NCBI RefSeq assembly: GCF_937967675.1
Contig: NZ_CALBSN010000011.1
Coordinates: 1 to 23,959, forward strand
Reading direction: 5' to 3'
DNA: 23,959 bases
Source: an uncultured Flavobacterium sp.
GTDB taxonomy: Bacteria; Bacteroidota; Bacteroidia; Flavobacteriales; Flavobacteriaceae
The notes under the pieces are model-generated. The model was not told the origin of the DNA, did no database searches, and worked only from the letters and a program-made list of their open reading frames with translations. Positions 6,536-13,979 of this stretch are shown in pieces (the first letter of the stretch is position 1; every line of letters begins with the position of its first letter). A program made the position numbers and the translations under genes.

Positions 6536-7441
6536 TTGAATACTACCAAAACCATAACGGGCTTTCATCCGAAAAACAAACACCACGGCAAATACGATTT
6601 CAAAACTCTAATTGTGGCTAATCCTGATTTAGCGCCATTTGTTGCGGTAAATGAATTTGGCACCGAAACGATTGATTTTGCGAATCCTGATGCGGTGAAA
6701 ATGTTGAACAAAGCCTTGTTGTTGCATTATTATGGTTTGAAAAATTGGGATATTCCAAAAGGTTTTCTTTGTCCGCCGATTCCGGGTCGTGCGGAATATA
6801 TTCATCAAGTTGCCGATGTTTTAGCAGATACGTACGGAACGATTCAAACCAAGCATAAAATTCGCATTTTAGATATCGGAATTGGAGCGAATTGTATTTA
6901 TCCGATTATTGGTGTTTCAGAATACGATTGGCGTTTTGTGGGTAGTGAAGTCGACAAACAGGCTTTTGAAGCGGCTCAGGAAAATATCAATTCGAATCAG
7001 AAATTAAAAGAAAACGTTACGTTGCGATTGCAAACTTCTAAACGGAATATTTTCAAGAATATCATTCTTCCAGAAGACAAATTTGATATGACGATTTGTA
7101 ATCCGCCTTTTCATAGTTCGAAAGAAGAAGCAAATAAAGGCACGATTCGTAAAAATAAAAACTTAGGTATTGAAGATTCAAAGAAACCTACGTTAAACTT
7201 TGGTGGAGTGAATTCCGAACTTTGGTGCGAAGGTGGCGAATTGACTTTCATCAGCAATATGATTTATGAAAGTGTGCATTTTAAATCGCAATGCAAATGG
7301 TTTTCTTCGTTAGTTTCGAAAAAGGATAATTTGAAACCGTTGCTTTCACATCTTAAAAAAGTAAAAGCTACGTACCAAATTACAGAAATGAAACACGGGA
7401 ATAAAGTGAGTAGAATTTTGTTTTGGACTTTTAAAGAGTAA
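6536..7441 (+). CDS. rlmF: 23S rRNA (adenine(1618)-N6)-methyltransferase RlmF
   Basis: 301 aa, close to the 308 aa of E. coli RlmF, a SAM-dependent enzyme that N6-methylates A1618 of 23S rRNA. Family landmarks: FHPKNKHHGKYDF (10-22), LNKALLLHYYGLKNWDIP (57-74), LCPPIPGRAEYIH (78-90), SAM motif LDIGIGANC (112-120) and the catalytic NPPFH (189-193), the adenine N6-methylase signature. The reading frame is open back to 6419, but that part would run across the cassette boundary and is not conserved. I therefore chose the TTG at 6536, which gives MNTTKTITGFHPKNK. A TACCTTTA sequence at 6510-6517 could be a -7 box. The N-terminal start is the uncertain part. Confidence 0.93.
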   Translation: MNTTKTITGFHPKNKHHGKYDFKTLIVANPDLAPFVAVNEFGTETIDFANPDAVKMLNKALLLHYYGLKNWDIPKGFLCPPIPGRAEYIHQVADVLADTYGTIQTKHKIRILDIGIGANCIYPIIGVSEYDWRFVGSEVDKQAFEAAQENINSNQKLKENVTLRLQTSKRNIFKNIILPEDKFDMTICNPPFHSSKEEANKGTIRKNKNLGIEDSKKPTLNFGGVNSELWCEGGELTFISNMIYESVHFKSQCKWFSSLVSKKDNLKPLLSHLKKVKATYQITEMKHGNKVSRILFWTFKE

Positions 7442-7472
7442 TAGGTTAAACGTTTCTATAGTTCTCGATACA

Positions 7473-7510
7473 TTTTTCATTTATAAATCCCTAGATTTAT
7501 AAATGAAAAA
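7473..7510. repeat. 17-bp perfect inverted repeat in a dispersed 'TTCTCGATACA...CACTCGAAATGAC' element
   Basis: TTTTTCATTTATAAATC (7473-7489) and GATTTATAAATGAAAAA (7494-7510) are perfect arms around a 4-nt loop. The hairpin is framed by GTTTCTATAGTTCTCGATACA before and CACTCGAAATGACG after. A diverged sister, with imperfect arms, lies at about 7590-7662 with the same frame. It follows rlmF, and it could stop transcription but has no clean T tract. Confidence 0.7.
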
Positions 7511-7589
7511 CACTCGAAATGACGATAGTGGAATTGCGTTTTTAATGGTTAAATAAAAAGGCAAATGAGAATAAGTAAAAGGTATTAAA

Positions 7590-7662
7590 GCGTTTCTGAT
7601 AGTTCTCAATACATTTTGTTCTTAAAAATCTAAGGATTTACAAACACAAAACACTCGAAATC
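7590..7662. repeat. Second, diverged copy of the CGTTTCT...CACTCGAAAT element
   Basis: CGTTTCTGATAGTTCTCAATACATTTTG ... ATCTAAGGATT ... CACTCGAAATCAC repeats the frame of the element at 7451-7524 with a different, imperfect hairpin between. Same orientation, about 140 bp apart. Arms with different sequences inside the same frame suggest the hairpin changes while keeping its base-pairing. Confidence 0.55.
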
Positions 7663-7693
7663 ACATAAGAATAATACAGTAACAACTAACATT

Positions 7694-8152
7694 ATGCAAG
7701 AATTACATAGGCTTTTAGATCAATTAGAATCGGATATTTCGTCTTTTGACAAAGTGAATTTAGCGGTTTCTTCGGGAAGCGTGGGTTGGCATATGGCGCA
7801 TAGCTTAAAAACGATTGACCAAATTGTAACGGCTTGTAAACATTCGAACCCGTCGAAATATCAATGGCATTTCAATTTTAAACGCTTTTTAATTATGTCA
7901 GTAGCGAAAAAGATTCCAAGAGGAAAAGCAAGAGCTCCAAAAATCGTTAGACCTGAAGGTGATATTTCTCTAGAAACTTTGAGTTTAGGTTTAGAAAAAG
8001 TGAGAGAAAATCTAAAAGATTGGGATAAATTGGATAAAAATGCTCATTTTCCACATCCATTTTTTGGAATGTTAAACAAGAAGAAAACTGAATATTTTTT
8101 AATATTACATACCAAACATCATTGGATGATTATTAAGGATATTTTGAAATAA
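7694..8152 (+). CDS. DinB-like (DUF1569-type) putative metal-binding protein
   Basis: A 152-aa cytoplasmic helical protein. The spaced histidines of the DinB/YfiT fold are visible: GWHMAHSLKTIDQI (H33, H36) in the first long helix region and ILHTKHHWMIIKDIL (H139, H143) at the end. HPFFGML (about 115) is typical of the DUF1569 branch. DinB-fold proteins bind divalent metal and include thiol-dependent transferases, but the substrate here is unknown. It starts at the ATG following the repeat elements and ends one base before the stop codon of the convergent gene, with no terminator between. The family call is fairly safe and the function is open. Confidence 0.75.
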   Translation: MQELHRLLDQLESDISSFDKVNLAVSSGSVGWHMAHSLKTIDQIVTACKHSNPSKYQWHFNFKRFLIMSVAKKIPRGKARAPKIVRPEGDISLETLSLGLEKVRENLKDWDKLDKNAHFPHPFFGMLNKKKTEYFLILHTKHHWMIIKDILK

Positions 8153-8153
8153 A

Positions 8154-9440
8154 CTATGTTTTTAATTTTTTCTTTCTCGCAGCAGGAAACAATACGTTGT
8201 TTAAAATCAAGCGATAGCCTGGAGAGTTTGGATGTAAATCTAAAACCGTGGGTGCATCTCCTACTCTATGTTGGTAATCTTCTGGATCGTGTCCGCCGTA
8301 AAACGTGAACATTCCTTTTCCTTTGGTACCGTGAATGTAGCGCGCTTCTCCATTAATTTTACATTCGCCCATCACTAAAACATTCGATTTTAATTTCTCG
8401 GCATCAAAAGCGGTAGTTTGTCCCATGAATCCTTTTACTAATTGAGTGTGATTTTGGCACAACATGGTAGGAATTGGATCCCATTTTGCGGAGTATTCCA
8501 TTAAAGTAAAGTAATCTTTATCCATAGTGAAAGCCCCTTTTCCGTGTTGCTCTGTAGTATCAATATCTGAGAACTCGTACACCATTGGATTACGAACTAG
8601 GTTGTAATTCTTAAAAGCAAATGTGCTGGAATAATCTATTTTAGTCTGATAATTGGCATCGGCGTCATCACCGTCAAACATAGGTTCGCAAATATCTACA
8701 CCTTCTGCTGAAAGTGCAATGTCAAAACTATCCGTTGCTGAACACATGGCAAACATGAAACCTCCACCGATAACAAAATCTCTGATTTTTTTTGCAACCG
8801 CTAACTTTTCTTCTGATACTTTGTTATAGCCTAACTTTTTTGCCAATGCTTCCGCATCTGCTTTTTGTTGAATGTACCAGGGCATATTGCGATAATTTCC
8901 AAAAAATTTTCCATATTGTCCTGTAAAATCTTCATGATGCAAGTGCAACCAATCATATAATAATAGTTGATCAGACAATACTTCCTCATCATAAATTTCT
9001 GTATAGGGAATTTCAGCATAGGTCAACACCATTGTCACCGCATCGTCCCAAGGTTGTTTTCCTTTTGGAGTATATACGGCTATTTTAGGTGCTTTTTCTA
9101 AGACAACCGTTTCCATATTTTGAGAAGGCGAACTAATATCATCTAAAATAGAATTGGCGGATGCATCCGATAGTATTTCAAAAGTTACTCCTCTGATTTG
9201 ACATTCTTTTCTAATTTCTGGAGCATCGGGTAATAAAAACGAGCCGCCTCTGTAATTTAACAACCAACTTACTTTGTAACTTTTATCTAAAGCCCAATAG
9301 GTAATTCCGTATGCTTTTAAGTGATTTTGCTGTCCTTCGGCTTCCATTGGGAGCAATAGAAATGATGCTCTGCTTGTAAAAGTGCAAAGAAAAAACAATA
9401 CTATAAATAAATTAAGACTTTTAAACTTCATGAATTTCAT
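8154..9440 (-). CDS. Secreted glutamine-amidotransferase-fold protein, often labelled 'asparagine synthetase B'
   Basis: 428 aa. An N-terminal signal peptide (about 1-26: FKSLNLFIVLFFLCTFTSRA) indicates export to the periplasm or surface. The mature region opens SFLLLPMEAEGQQNHLKAYG with WLLNYRGGSF (about 59-68). A class I glutamine-amidotransferase-like core is suggested by GGGFMFAMCSATDSFD (C233 in a nucleophile-elbow position) and a later FYGGHDPED with a candidate histidine. Homologues in Bacteroidetes are commonly annotated asparagine synthetase B, but I see no ATP-pyrophosphatase domain, no N-terminal Cys nucleophile, and the protein is exported, so that label is very unlikely. Function unknown. 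It is convergent with the DinB-like gene. Upstream lies the 9501-9566 operator-like array, which could influence it too. Confidence 0.75.
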   Translation of the reverse strand: MKFMKFKSLNLFIVLFFLCTFTSRASFLLLPMEAEGQQNHLKAYGITYWALDKSYKVSWLLNYRGGSFLLPDAPEIRKECQIRGVTFEILSDASANSILDDISSPSQNMETVVLEKAPKIAVYTPKGKQPWDDAVTMVLTYAEIPYTEIYDEEVLSDQLLLYDWLHLHHEDFTGQYGKFFGNYRNMPWYIQQKADAEALAKKLGYNKVSEEKLAVAKKIRDFVIGGGFMFAMCSATDSFDIALSAEGVDICEPMFDGDDADANYQTKIDYSSTFAFKNYNLVRNPMVYEFSDIDTTEQHGKGAFTMDKDYFTLMEYSAKWDPIPTMLCQNHTQLVKGFMGQTTAFDAEKLKSNVLVMGECKINGEARYIHGTKGKGMFTFYGGHDPEDYQHRVGDAPTVLDLHPNSPGYRLILNNVLFPAARKKKLKT

Positions 9441-9500
9441 ATATAATCGACTAATTTAAAACATTTTTGGGGATTTACATTTACAGAAATGTTAAAGTCA

Positions 9501-9566
9501 TACCCCCGTAAAAATACCTGGTTACCCCCGTAAAAATACTTGGTTTGAAAATCAGGTATTTTTACG
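9501..9566. promoter_or_regulatory. Operator-like array: two direct repeats (22-bp period) and one inverted copy
   Basis: TACCCCCGTAAAAATAC begins at 9501 and again at 9523, with 22-bp units differing at one base. CAGGTATTTTTACG at 9553-9566 is the exact reverse complement of CGTAAAAATACCTG at 9507-9520. Each unit contains the small inverted repeat GTA-nnnn-TAC, as expected for a dimeric LuxR/NarL-type regulator, and 22 bp places two sites on one face of the helix. The array ends just upstream of a TAGTTTTG box serving the microprotein at 9619. It lies beside a LuxR-type response regulator gene. That this regulator binds here is inference. Confidence 0.6.
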
Positions 9567-9567
9567 C

Positions 9568-9598
9568 TTACACAGGATTTTTTTTTATCCTAGTTTTG
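9568..9598 (+). promoter_or_regulatory. Promoter for the 47-aa microprotein
   Basis: TTA at 9568-9570 (weak -33 box), 20 bp spacer, TAGTTTTG at 9591-9598 (perfect TAnnTTTG). A poor -33 box directly downstream of repeated binding sites is the layout of an activator-dependent promoter. Confidence 0.55.
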
Positions 9599-9618
9599 AC
9601 TTGTAGATATAAACAAAA

Positions 9619-9762
9619 ATGAGAATGGATTCAAACAGCAAAAACACATCGCTATTAAACTCAAGAGAAATGAAATTATTAAAAAAAATTGGATATATCG
9701 TGTTGATAATAACAATTCTAGTGTATTTTATTTTAGTTTTTCAATTTTGCAGAAACTATTAA
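9619..9762 (+). CDS. 47-aa single-pass membrane microprotein
   Basis: Small ORF, ATG 9619 to TAA 9762. It starts MRMDSNSKNTSLLNSR, followed by a basic stretch KLLKKIGY and a hydrophobic segment IVLIITILVYFILVFQFC (about 27-44), ending RNY. This predicts one transmembrane helix with the N terminus inside by the positive-inside rule. There is a good -7 box 20 bp upstream and an operator-like array before that. An alternative ATG lies two codons in. I know no family for it. It could be a target or feedback partner of the adjacent two-component system. The coding status rests on context and composition only. Confidence 0.5.
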   Translation: MRMDSNSKNTSLLNSREMKLLKKIGYIVLIITILVYFILVFQFCRNY

Positions 9763-9783
9763 TTTCATTCACATAATATGCAT

Positions 9784-10467
9784 TTAAGACCCCATATTAT
9801 TAGAGTCTTCTAAGTTTATTATTTTATTTTGTATGGCAAAAATTACCAATCCTGCCATATTTTTTGAATTTGTTTTTACTAACAAATTATTTCTATGGCC
9901 GTCAACCGTTCTGGTACTTAAACTCAACATCTCTCCTATTTCAACCGAACTGTATTGCTTACAAATTAACTCTAAAACTTCTCGTTCTCTTTCCGTTAAA
10001 AAATCCTCATCAAGAATAGTTCTTGAAGAAACGCTTGAGATTATATTTTGATGAATTACTTCCATAACGGTTTCATTATAATAAAATCCCTTTTGGGCAA
10101 CTTCATTTACCGTTTTAATCATATCGGTTGGTGAAGCACTCTTAACCAAATAAGATGCAGCTCCTACATTTATCATATTGGCTATGAACGACCTTGTGTT
10201 ATAACTTGTAAGTGCAATAACTCGAATAGAAGAAAAGTCTTTATGAATAATTTTTGTGGCTTCCACTCCATTTAAATGAGGCATTTTTAAATCCATCATT
10301 ATAATATCTGGAAGTTGCGATGTCGTTTTTAAATGTTCAATTAAGTCGCTCCCATTTGAAGTTTCATAAATAATTTCAATATTGGGTTCACGATTAAGTA
10401 AGAAATAGATTCCTTTACGGAACAATTCCTCATCATCAGCTAAAATTATTTTAATTTTATTATTCAT
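9784..10467 (-). CDS. NarL/LuxR-type response regulator transcription factor
   Basis: 227 aa from the ATG at 10467, which overlaps the kinase stop by one base (TGATG); a GTG at 10470 is an alternative. The receiver domain (about 4-120) has the acidic pair at 11-12 (ADDEE), phosphoacceptor D59 in MMDLKMP, T87 (ALTS) and K109 (VKSAS). The C-terminal LuxR helix-turn-helix (about 155-215) has LTEREREVLELI and STRTVDGHRNNLL. It is the output partner of the kinase encoded directly upstream, regulating transcription on phosphorylation. Likely sites are the repeats at 9501-9566, inferred from proximity and their dimer-like symmetry. Confidence 0.95.
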   Translation of the reverse strand: MNNKIKIILADDEELFRKGIYFLLNREPNIEIIYETSNGSDLIEHLKTTSQLPDIIMMDLKMPHLNGVEATKIIHKDFSSIRVIALTSYNTRSFIANMINVGAASYLVKSASPTDMIKTVNEVAQKGFYYNETVMEVIHQNIISSVSSRTILDEDFLTEREREVLELICKQYSSVEIGEMLSLSTRTVDGHRNNLLVKTNSKNMAGLVIFAIQNKIINLEDSNNMGS

Positions 10468-11261
10468 CACTTAAAGTTAAACACCATAATTACACCTTCA
10501 TTAGGTTGAGAATTAAAACTAAACTGACCACCTAAGAAGTTTATTCTACTTTCTATGTTTTTCATTCCCAATCCTTTTTGGTATTCCTCACTTGAATTGT
10601 CAAATCCGATACCATTATCAATGTAAGTACAACTATTTTGGCCATCGAAGTTAGTGAATTGAATTGAAATTTCAGTTGCTTTTCCATGACGTACTGAATT
10701 ATTTAACAGTTCTTGCAAGATTCGAAATATATGTAAATGTTTTTCAATAGGATAGTTGTCAAAATTAATTTGATTATCAAATGAAACTTTAACAATTTTA
10801 GTGCTATTTAACTCTTCTACTAATTCTTCAATACCTGCATGAAGTCCAAATTTTTCTAATACTGGAGGCAATAAATCGTGTGCTATACGCCTCGAATTTT
10901 CAATGGCATTTTGGGTTAATTCAATAATATTATTTGTAATTTCCATTTGCTCTTCCTCATTTAAATTAGGTGTTTTAAGCAAATGACTGTTTAAGGAAAC
11001 TATATTTAGTTTTGAACTAATATCGTCATGCAAATCTTGTGCTATTCGTTTGCGTTCTTCTTCCTGAGCAAACAAAATGGAATGCAACAACTCTTTTTGA
11101 TGTTCAATTTCCAAATTTTTCTTGTCTACTTCTATTTTTACAATTTTTTTTCTTGAAAAATAGAAAAACATAATTAGCACCATAAACATGGATATAAATG
11201 CAAGTAAGACAAAGAAAAATACTTGAATTATTTCGCTATTTTCTAAATTAATTTCTTTCAT
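10467..11261 (-). CDS. NarL-type sensor histidine kinase, single transmembrane helix, no sensor domain
   Basis: 264 aa. One transmembrane segment (about 11-35), a short basic linker and coiled region (36-64), the HisKA_3 dimerisation/phosphoacceptor motif EEERKRIAQDLHDDISSKL with H78, then HATPase: ELLNNSVRHGKA (N box), YIDNGIGFD (G1) and GLGMKNIESRINFLGG (G2). There is no periplasmic or cytoplasmic sensor domain, so signal input probably comes through the membrane from another protein. The polytopic protein encoded immediately upstream, overlapping by ATGA, is the obvious candidate. It phosphorylates the downstream response regulator. The two genes are translationally coupled. Confidence 0.93.
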   Translation of the reverse strand: MKEINLENSEIIQVFFFVLLAFISMFMVLIMFFYFSRKKIVKIEVDKKNLEIEHQKELLHSILFAQEEERKRIAQDLHDDISSKLNIVSLNSHLLKTPNLNEEEQMEITNNIIELTQNAIENSRRIAHDLLPPVLEKFGLHAGIEELVEELNSTKIVKVSFDNQINFDNYPIEKHLHIFRILQELLNNSVRHGKATEISIQFTNFDGQNSCTYIDNGIGFDNSSEEYQKGLGMKNIESRINFLGGQFSFNSQPNEGVIMVFNFK

Positions 11262-11881
11262 TTCTTATTAAAATAAATTAATTTCCATTGATAAAAGAAG
11301 AATGCAAATTTTATGTATTGCAGTATGATATTTATATCAATCATTATATCATTAAATTCATCGAACTCTAAAATAACAACCAACTTGTAAATTAAAAAAA
11401 TAAAAGTACTCGTAAATAAATAAAACAACAGTCCAATATTTGTAAAATAATATTCTGACTTTCCTCCAAGATTATTGTACAAATGCATAGTTGAATAAAT
11501 AATTAGAGGCATGGATGTTAAATAAGTTTCTAAAAGATTAAACTCTAGAAACAAATTAGGATTAAATAAGTACCTTGAAAATAAAAAAATAGGCAGTACA
11601 ATTAATAAAACGTAAACCGAAATTAATTGTGCTTTTGTTTTTAATAATAGAGAATAGAAATAACTCAGTATTACAAATTGGAATAACTCATAAAAATGAT
11701 GCAAGAATACATTGTAAATACGAAACCATTTCCACAAATTGGAACTAATGTAATCGATGATTAAAACACCTACTATATAAATTGTAAAAATCTTGTAAGC
11801 TTTTCCATTTTTGAAAAAACCTACAAGATAAAGTAAGCATAATACTGCAGACGTAAAATATAAATATTTAGAATCTAACAA
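11258..11881 (-). CDS. Polytopic membrane protein of unknown function, possible sensor subunit
   Basis: 207 aa, very hydrophobic, with about six or seven predicted transmembrane segments (near 5-23, 31-50, 62-82, 86-104, 118-134, 146-168, 183-200) and a basic C-terminal end. Start codon is TTG at 11881, two bases after the stop of the upstream gene. No ATG exists until far inside. The stop overlaps the kinase start (ATGA), so it is almost certainly co-translated with the kinase. Inference: it detects a signal and passes it to the kinase, which lacks its own sensor. I do not recognise a named family. Confidence 0.8.
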   Translation of the reverse strand: MLDSKYLYFTSAVLCLLYLVGFFKNGKAYKIFTIYIVGVLIIDYISSNLWKWFRIYNVFLHHFYELFQFVILSYFYSLLLKTKAQLISVYVLLIVLPIFLFSRYLFNPNLFLEFNLLETYLTSMPLIIYSTMHLYNNLGGKSEYYFTNIGLLFYLFTSTFIFLIYKLVVILEFDEFNDIMIDINIILQYIKFAFFFYQWKLIYFNKK

Positions 11882-11883
11882 AA

Positions 11884-12192
11884 TTAAGGCGTAAATAGAG
11901 GACTTGAAGGATCACAACATTTAGGACATGGTTGCGTTGTATCGTAAATCAAATGGTCTGCGCTAATTAAGTCTTTTCCATTTGCGTCAACGCCTACATA
12001 CGCTAATTTTTGCGTTCCGGTTGCATCTACTCCCATGTAGGCTCTCACATCTACAACTCCATCGGTTGCTAATAATTCTCTAAGAGCATCACCAGGGATT
12101 AAATGACCTTTTGCTAAATCTTTCGGGGGATTGGTTCTCCATGAAGTTGTCAAAGCTTTTGCTTCATCGAGAGAAATTGTAAAATCTGCCAT
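11884..12192 (-). CDS. 102-aa protein with C-terminal CPKCC tail, first gene of the two-component operon
   Basis: It starts MADFTISLDEAKALTTSWRT and has no signal peptide. The middle holds HLIPGDALRELLA, VVDVRAYMGVD, KLAYVGVDANGKDLI and the tail is YDTTQPCPKCCDPSSPLFTP. From memory, Bacteroidetes encode many short proteins with the same order (an 'FTI...A..W...W' start, a VRAY.G.D core, and a tail of the CPxxCDxxSPL type), all of unknown function. The three tail cysteines could bind metal or be a processing or recognition tag. It is the first gene of a tight four-gene unit (2-bp gap to the membrane protein). A weak TACATTTA box lies at 12223-12216. Confidence 0.75.
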   Translation of the reverse strand: MADFTISLDEAKALTTSWRTNPPKDLAKGHLIPGDALRELLATDGVVDVRAYMGVDATGTQKLAYVGVDANGKDLISADHLIYDTTQPCPKCCDPSSPLFTP

Positions 12193-12235
12193 AATAAGTT
12201 TTTATAATTGAGTCATAAATGTAGTAAAAAAATTA

Positions 12236-12270
12236 ATAAAAAAAACAGACGATTTGTCTGTTTTTTTTTT
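12236..12270 (-). terminator. Terminator after dnaB (hairpin with T tracts on both sides)
   Basis: AACAGAC (12244-12250), 5-nt loop, GTCTGTT (12256-12262), with A-rich sequence to the left, which is a U tract for minus-strand transcripts. It starts 27 bp after the dnaB stop and separates dnaB from the two-component operon. The T run on the plus strand means it could work both ways. Confidence 0.85.
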
Positions 12271-12288
12271 ATTCTTTATACATCTCAT

Positions 12289-13836
12289 TTAAAAAGGAAC
12301 GTCAGAATCATCATCAAATGAATTCATTGCGCTTCCAAAAGCTTCATTAGGCGTAGGCAAATTAGGTGTGATGAAAGGATTCGTATCATCAAGATTCATT
12401 TTTGAAGGTAGGGCATCAAAAGGCGAACCAAAATCATCTAAGTTATCAAACTTACCTAAATTTCCTATGAATTTTAAACGAATATTATCTAAACCTCCAT
12501 TACGGTGTTTTGCTACAATAAATTCGGCTTGACCTTGCGTTGGTGAACGTTCTTCATCATCCCATTCGTCAATTTTATAATATTCTGGACGGTAAATAAA
12601 CGATACAATATCGGCATCTTGCTCAATTGCTCCTGACTCCCTTAAATCGGAAAGTAAAGGACGTTTGCTTGAACCACGGGTTTCTACCGCACGAGATAAC
12701 TGCGAAAGTGCAATCACAGGAACGTTCAACTCTTTGGCTAAGGCTTTTAAATTTCGGGAAATGGTCGAGATTTCTTGCTCACGATTACCACCACCTTTTC
12801 CGTTTCCACCAGCTGTCATCAACTGAAGGTAGTCGATTACAATCATTTTGATTCCGTATTGTGAAGAAAGACGTCTAGCTTTTGCCCGTAAATCGAAAAT
12901 CGATAGTGATGGGGTATCATCAATAAACAAAGGCGCTTTTTCTAAGTCTTTTACTTTGATAGACAATTGCTCCCACTCGTGTTTTTCTAATTTTCCAGTT
13001 CTTAATTTTTCAGATGATAATCCGGTTTCGGAAGAAATCAAACGTGTAATCAACTGAACCGAAGACATCTCTAGTGAGAAAAAAGCTACTGGCGCACCAT
13101 AATCAATGGCCATATTTCGTGCCATCGATAACGTAAATGCCGTTTTACCCATACCCGGACGTGCTGCCACAATAATTAAATCTGAAGGTTGCCATCCTGA
13201 AGTTAACTTATCCAAATCGTGAAAACCTGTTGGAATTCCACTCAAACCTTCTTTACCTGCAATTTCTTCAATTCGTTTTTTAGCTTGAATTACCAAACTT
13301 TGAGCAGTTTCAGAACTTCGTTTGATGTTTCCTTGCGTTACTTCGTACAATTTAGATTCGGCTTTGTCTAGTAAATCGAATACATCTGTAGATTCATCAT
13401 ACGATTCTTCAATAATTTCATTAGAAATTTTAATCAAACTTCTTTGAATGTATTTTTGCAGAATAATACGTGAATGAAACTCAATATGAGCCGAAGAAGA
13501 AATCTTTTGTGTTAACTGAATTAAATAAAAATCACCACCCGCCAATTCCAATTTTCCGTTTTTCTTCAATTGAGCCGAAACGGTTAATAAGTCTATTGGT
13601 TGTGTTTCATTGAACAACTGAACTATGGCTTCAAAAATATATTGGTGTGCCTCTTTATAAAAGGCATCGGGTTGTAAAATATCAATTACCTCATCTACCC
13701 CTTTTTTATCAATCATCATGGCACCAATCACTGCCTCCTCAAGTTCTAATGCTTGTGGGGGTAACTTTCCTTTTTCCAAATTGATAATCGTAGTTTTATC
13801 TACTTTTATCGGGTTCATATTTCTGACATTTTCCAT
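12289..13836 (-). CDS. dnaB: Replicative DNA helicase DnaB
   Basis: 515 aa. Hexameric 5'-3' helicase of the chromosomal replication fork. N-terminal domain (about 25-125; LPPQALELEEAVIGAMMIDK), linker, then a RecA-type motor with Walker A ARPGMGKTAF (K231), SLEMSSVQLITRLISSETGL, Walker B MIVIDYLQLM, and RESGAIEQDADIVSFIYRPE, the classic DnaB motif. No intein. It has an acidic, Pro/Asn-rich C-terminal tail ending DDDSDVPF. I kept the first ATG, and MNPIK six codons in is an alternative. It is a single transcription unit between the accA and dnaB terminators. Confidence 0.98.
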   Translation of the reverse strand: MENVRNMNPIKVDKTTIINLEKGKLPPQALELEEAVIGAMMIDKKGVDEVIDILQPDAFYKEAHQYIFEAIVQLFNETQPIDLLTVSAQLKKNGKLELAGGDFYLIQLTQKISSSAHIEFHSRIILQKYIQRSLIKISNEIIEESYDESTDVFDLLDKAESKLYEVTQGNIKRSSETAQSLVIQAKKRIEEIAGKEGLSGIPTGFHDLDKLTSGWQPSDLIIVAARPGMGKTAFTLSMARNMAIDYGAPVAFFSLEMSSVQLITRLISSETGLSSEKLRTGKLEKHEWEQLSIKVKDLEKAPLFIDDTPSLSIFDLRAKARRLSSQYGIKMIVIDYLQLMTAGGNGKGGGNREQEISTISRNLKALAKELNVPVIALSQLSRAVETRGSSKRPLLSDLRESGAIEQDADIVSFIYRPEYYKIDEWDDEERSPTQGQAEFIVAKHRNGGLDNIRLKFIGNLGKFDNLDDFGSPFDALPSKMNLDDTNPFITPNLPTPNEAFGSAMNSFDDDSDVPF

Positions 13837-13923
13837 ATTGCTAAGGTACTCTTTTTTTATAAAATTTTAAATCGAGTTCTTAATACTGCGCTGTTAATAA
13901 CTTCAAAATTTTGTTAATAAGAC

Positions 13924-13960
13924 AAAAAAAATCCGAAACTTAGGGCTTCGGATTTTTTTT
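13924..13960 (-). terminator. Terminator after accA
   Basis: AATCCGAA (13930-13937) and TTCGGATT (13947-13954) form an 8-bp stem with a 9-nt loop, with an A run on its left that is a U tract on the minus transcript. It lies 26 bp after the accA stop. Confidence 0.85.
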
Positions 13961-13979
13961 ATAATTTGAAAATAAGTGA

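Noticed and set aside
8154..9440. Asparagine synthetase function
   Set aside because: Exported protein without the ATP-dependent synthetase domain.
9501..9566. CRISPR-like short repeats
   Set aside because: Units are directly adjacent with no spacers, and one is inverted; an operator array fits better.
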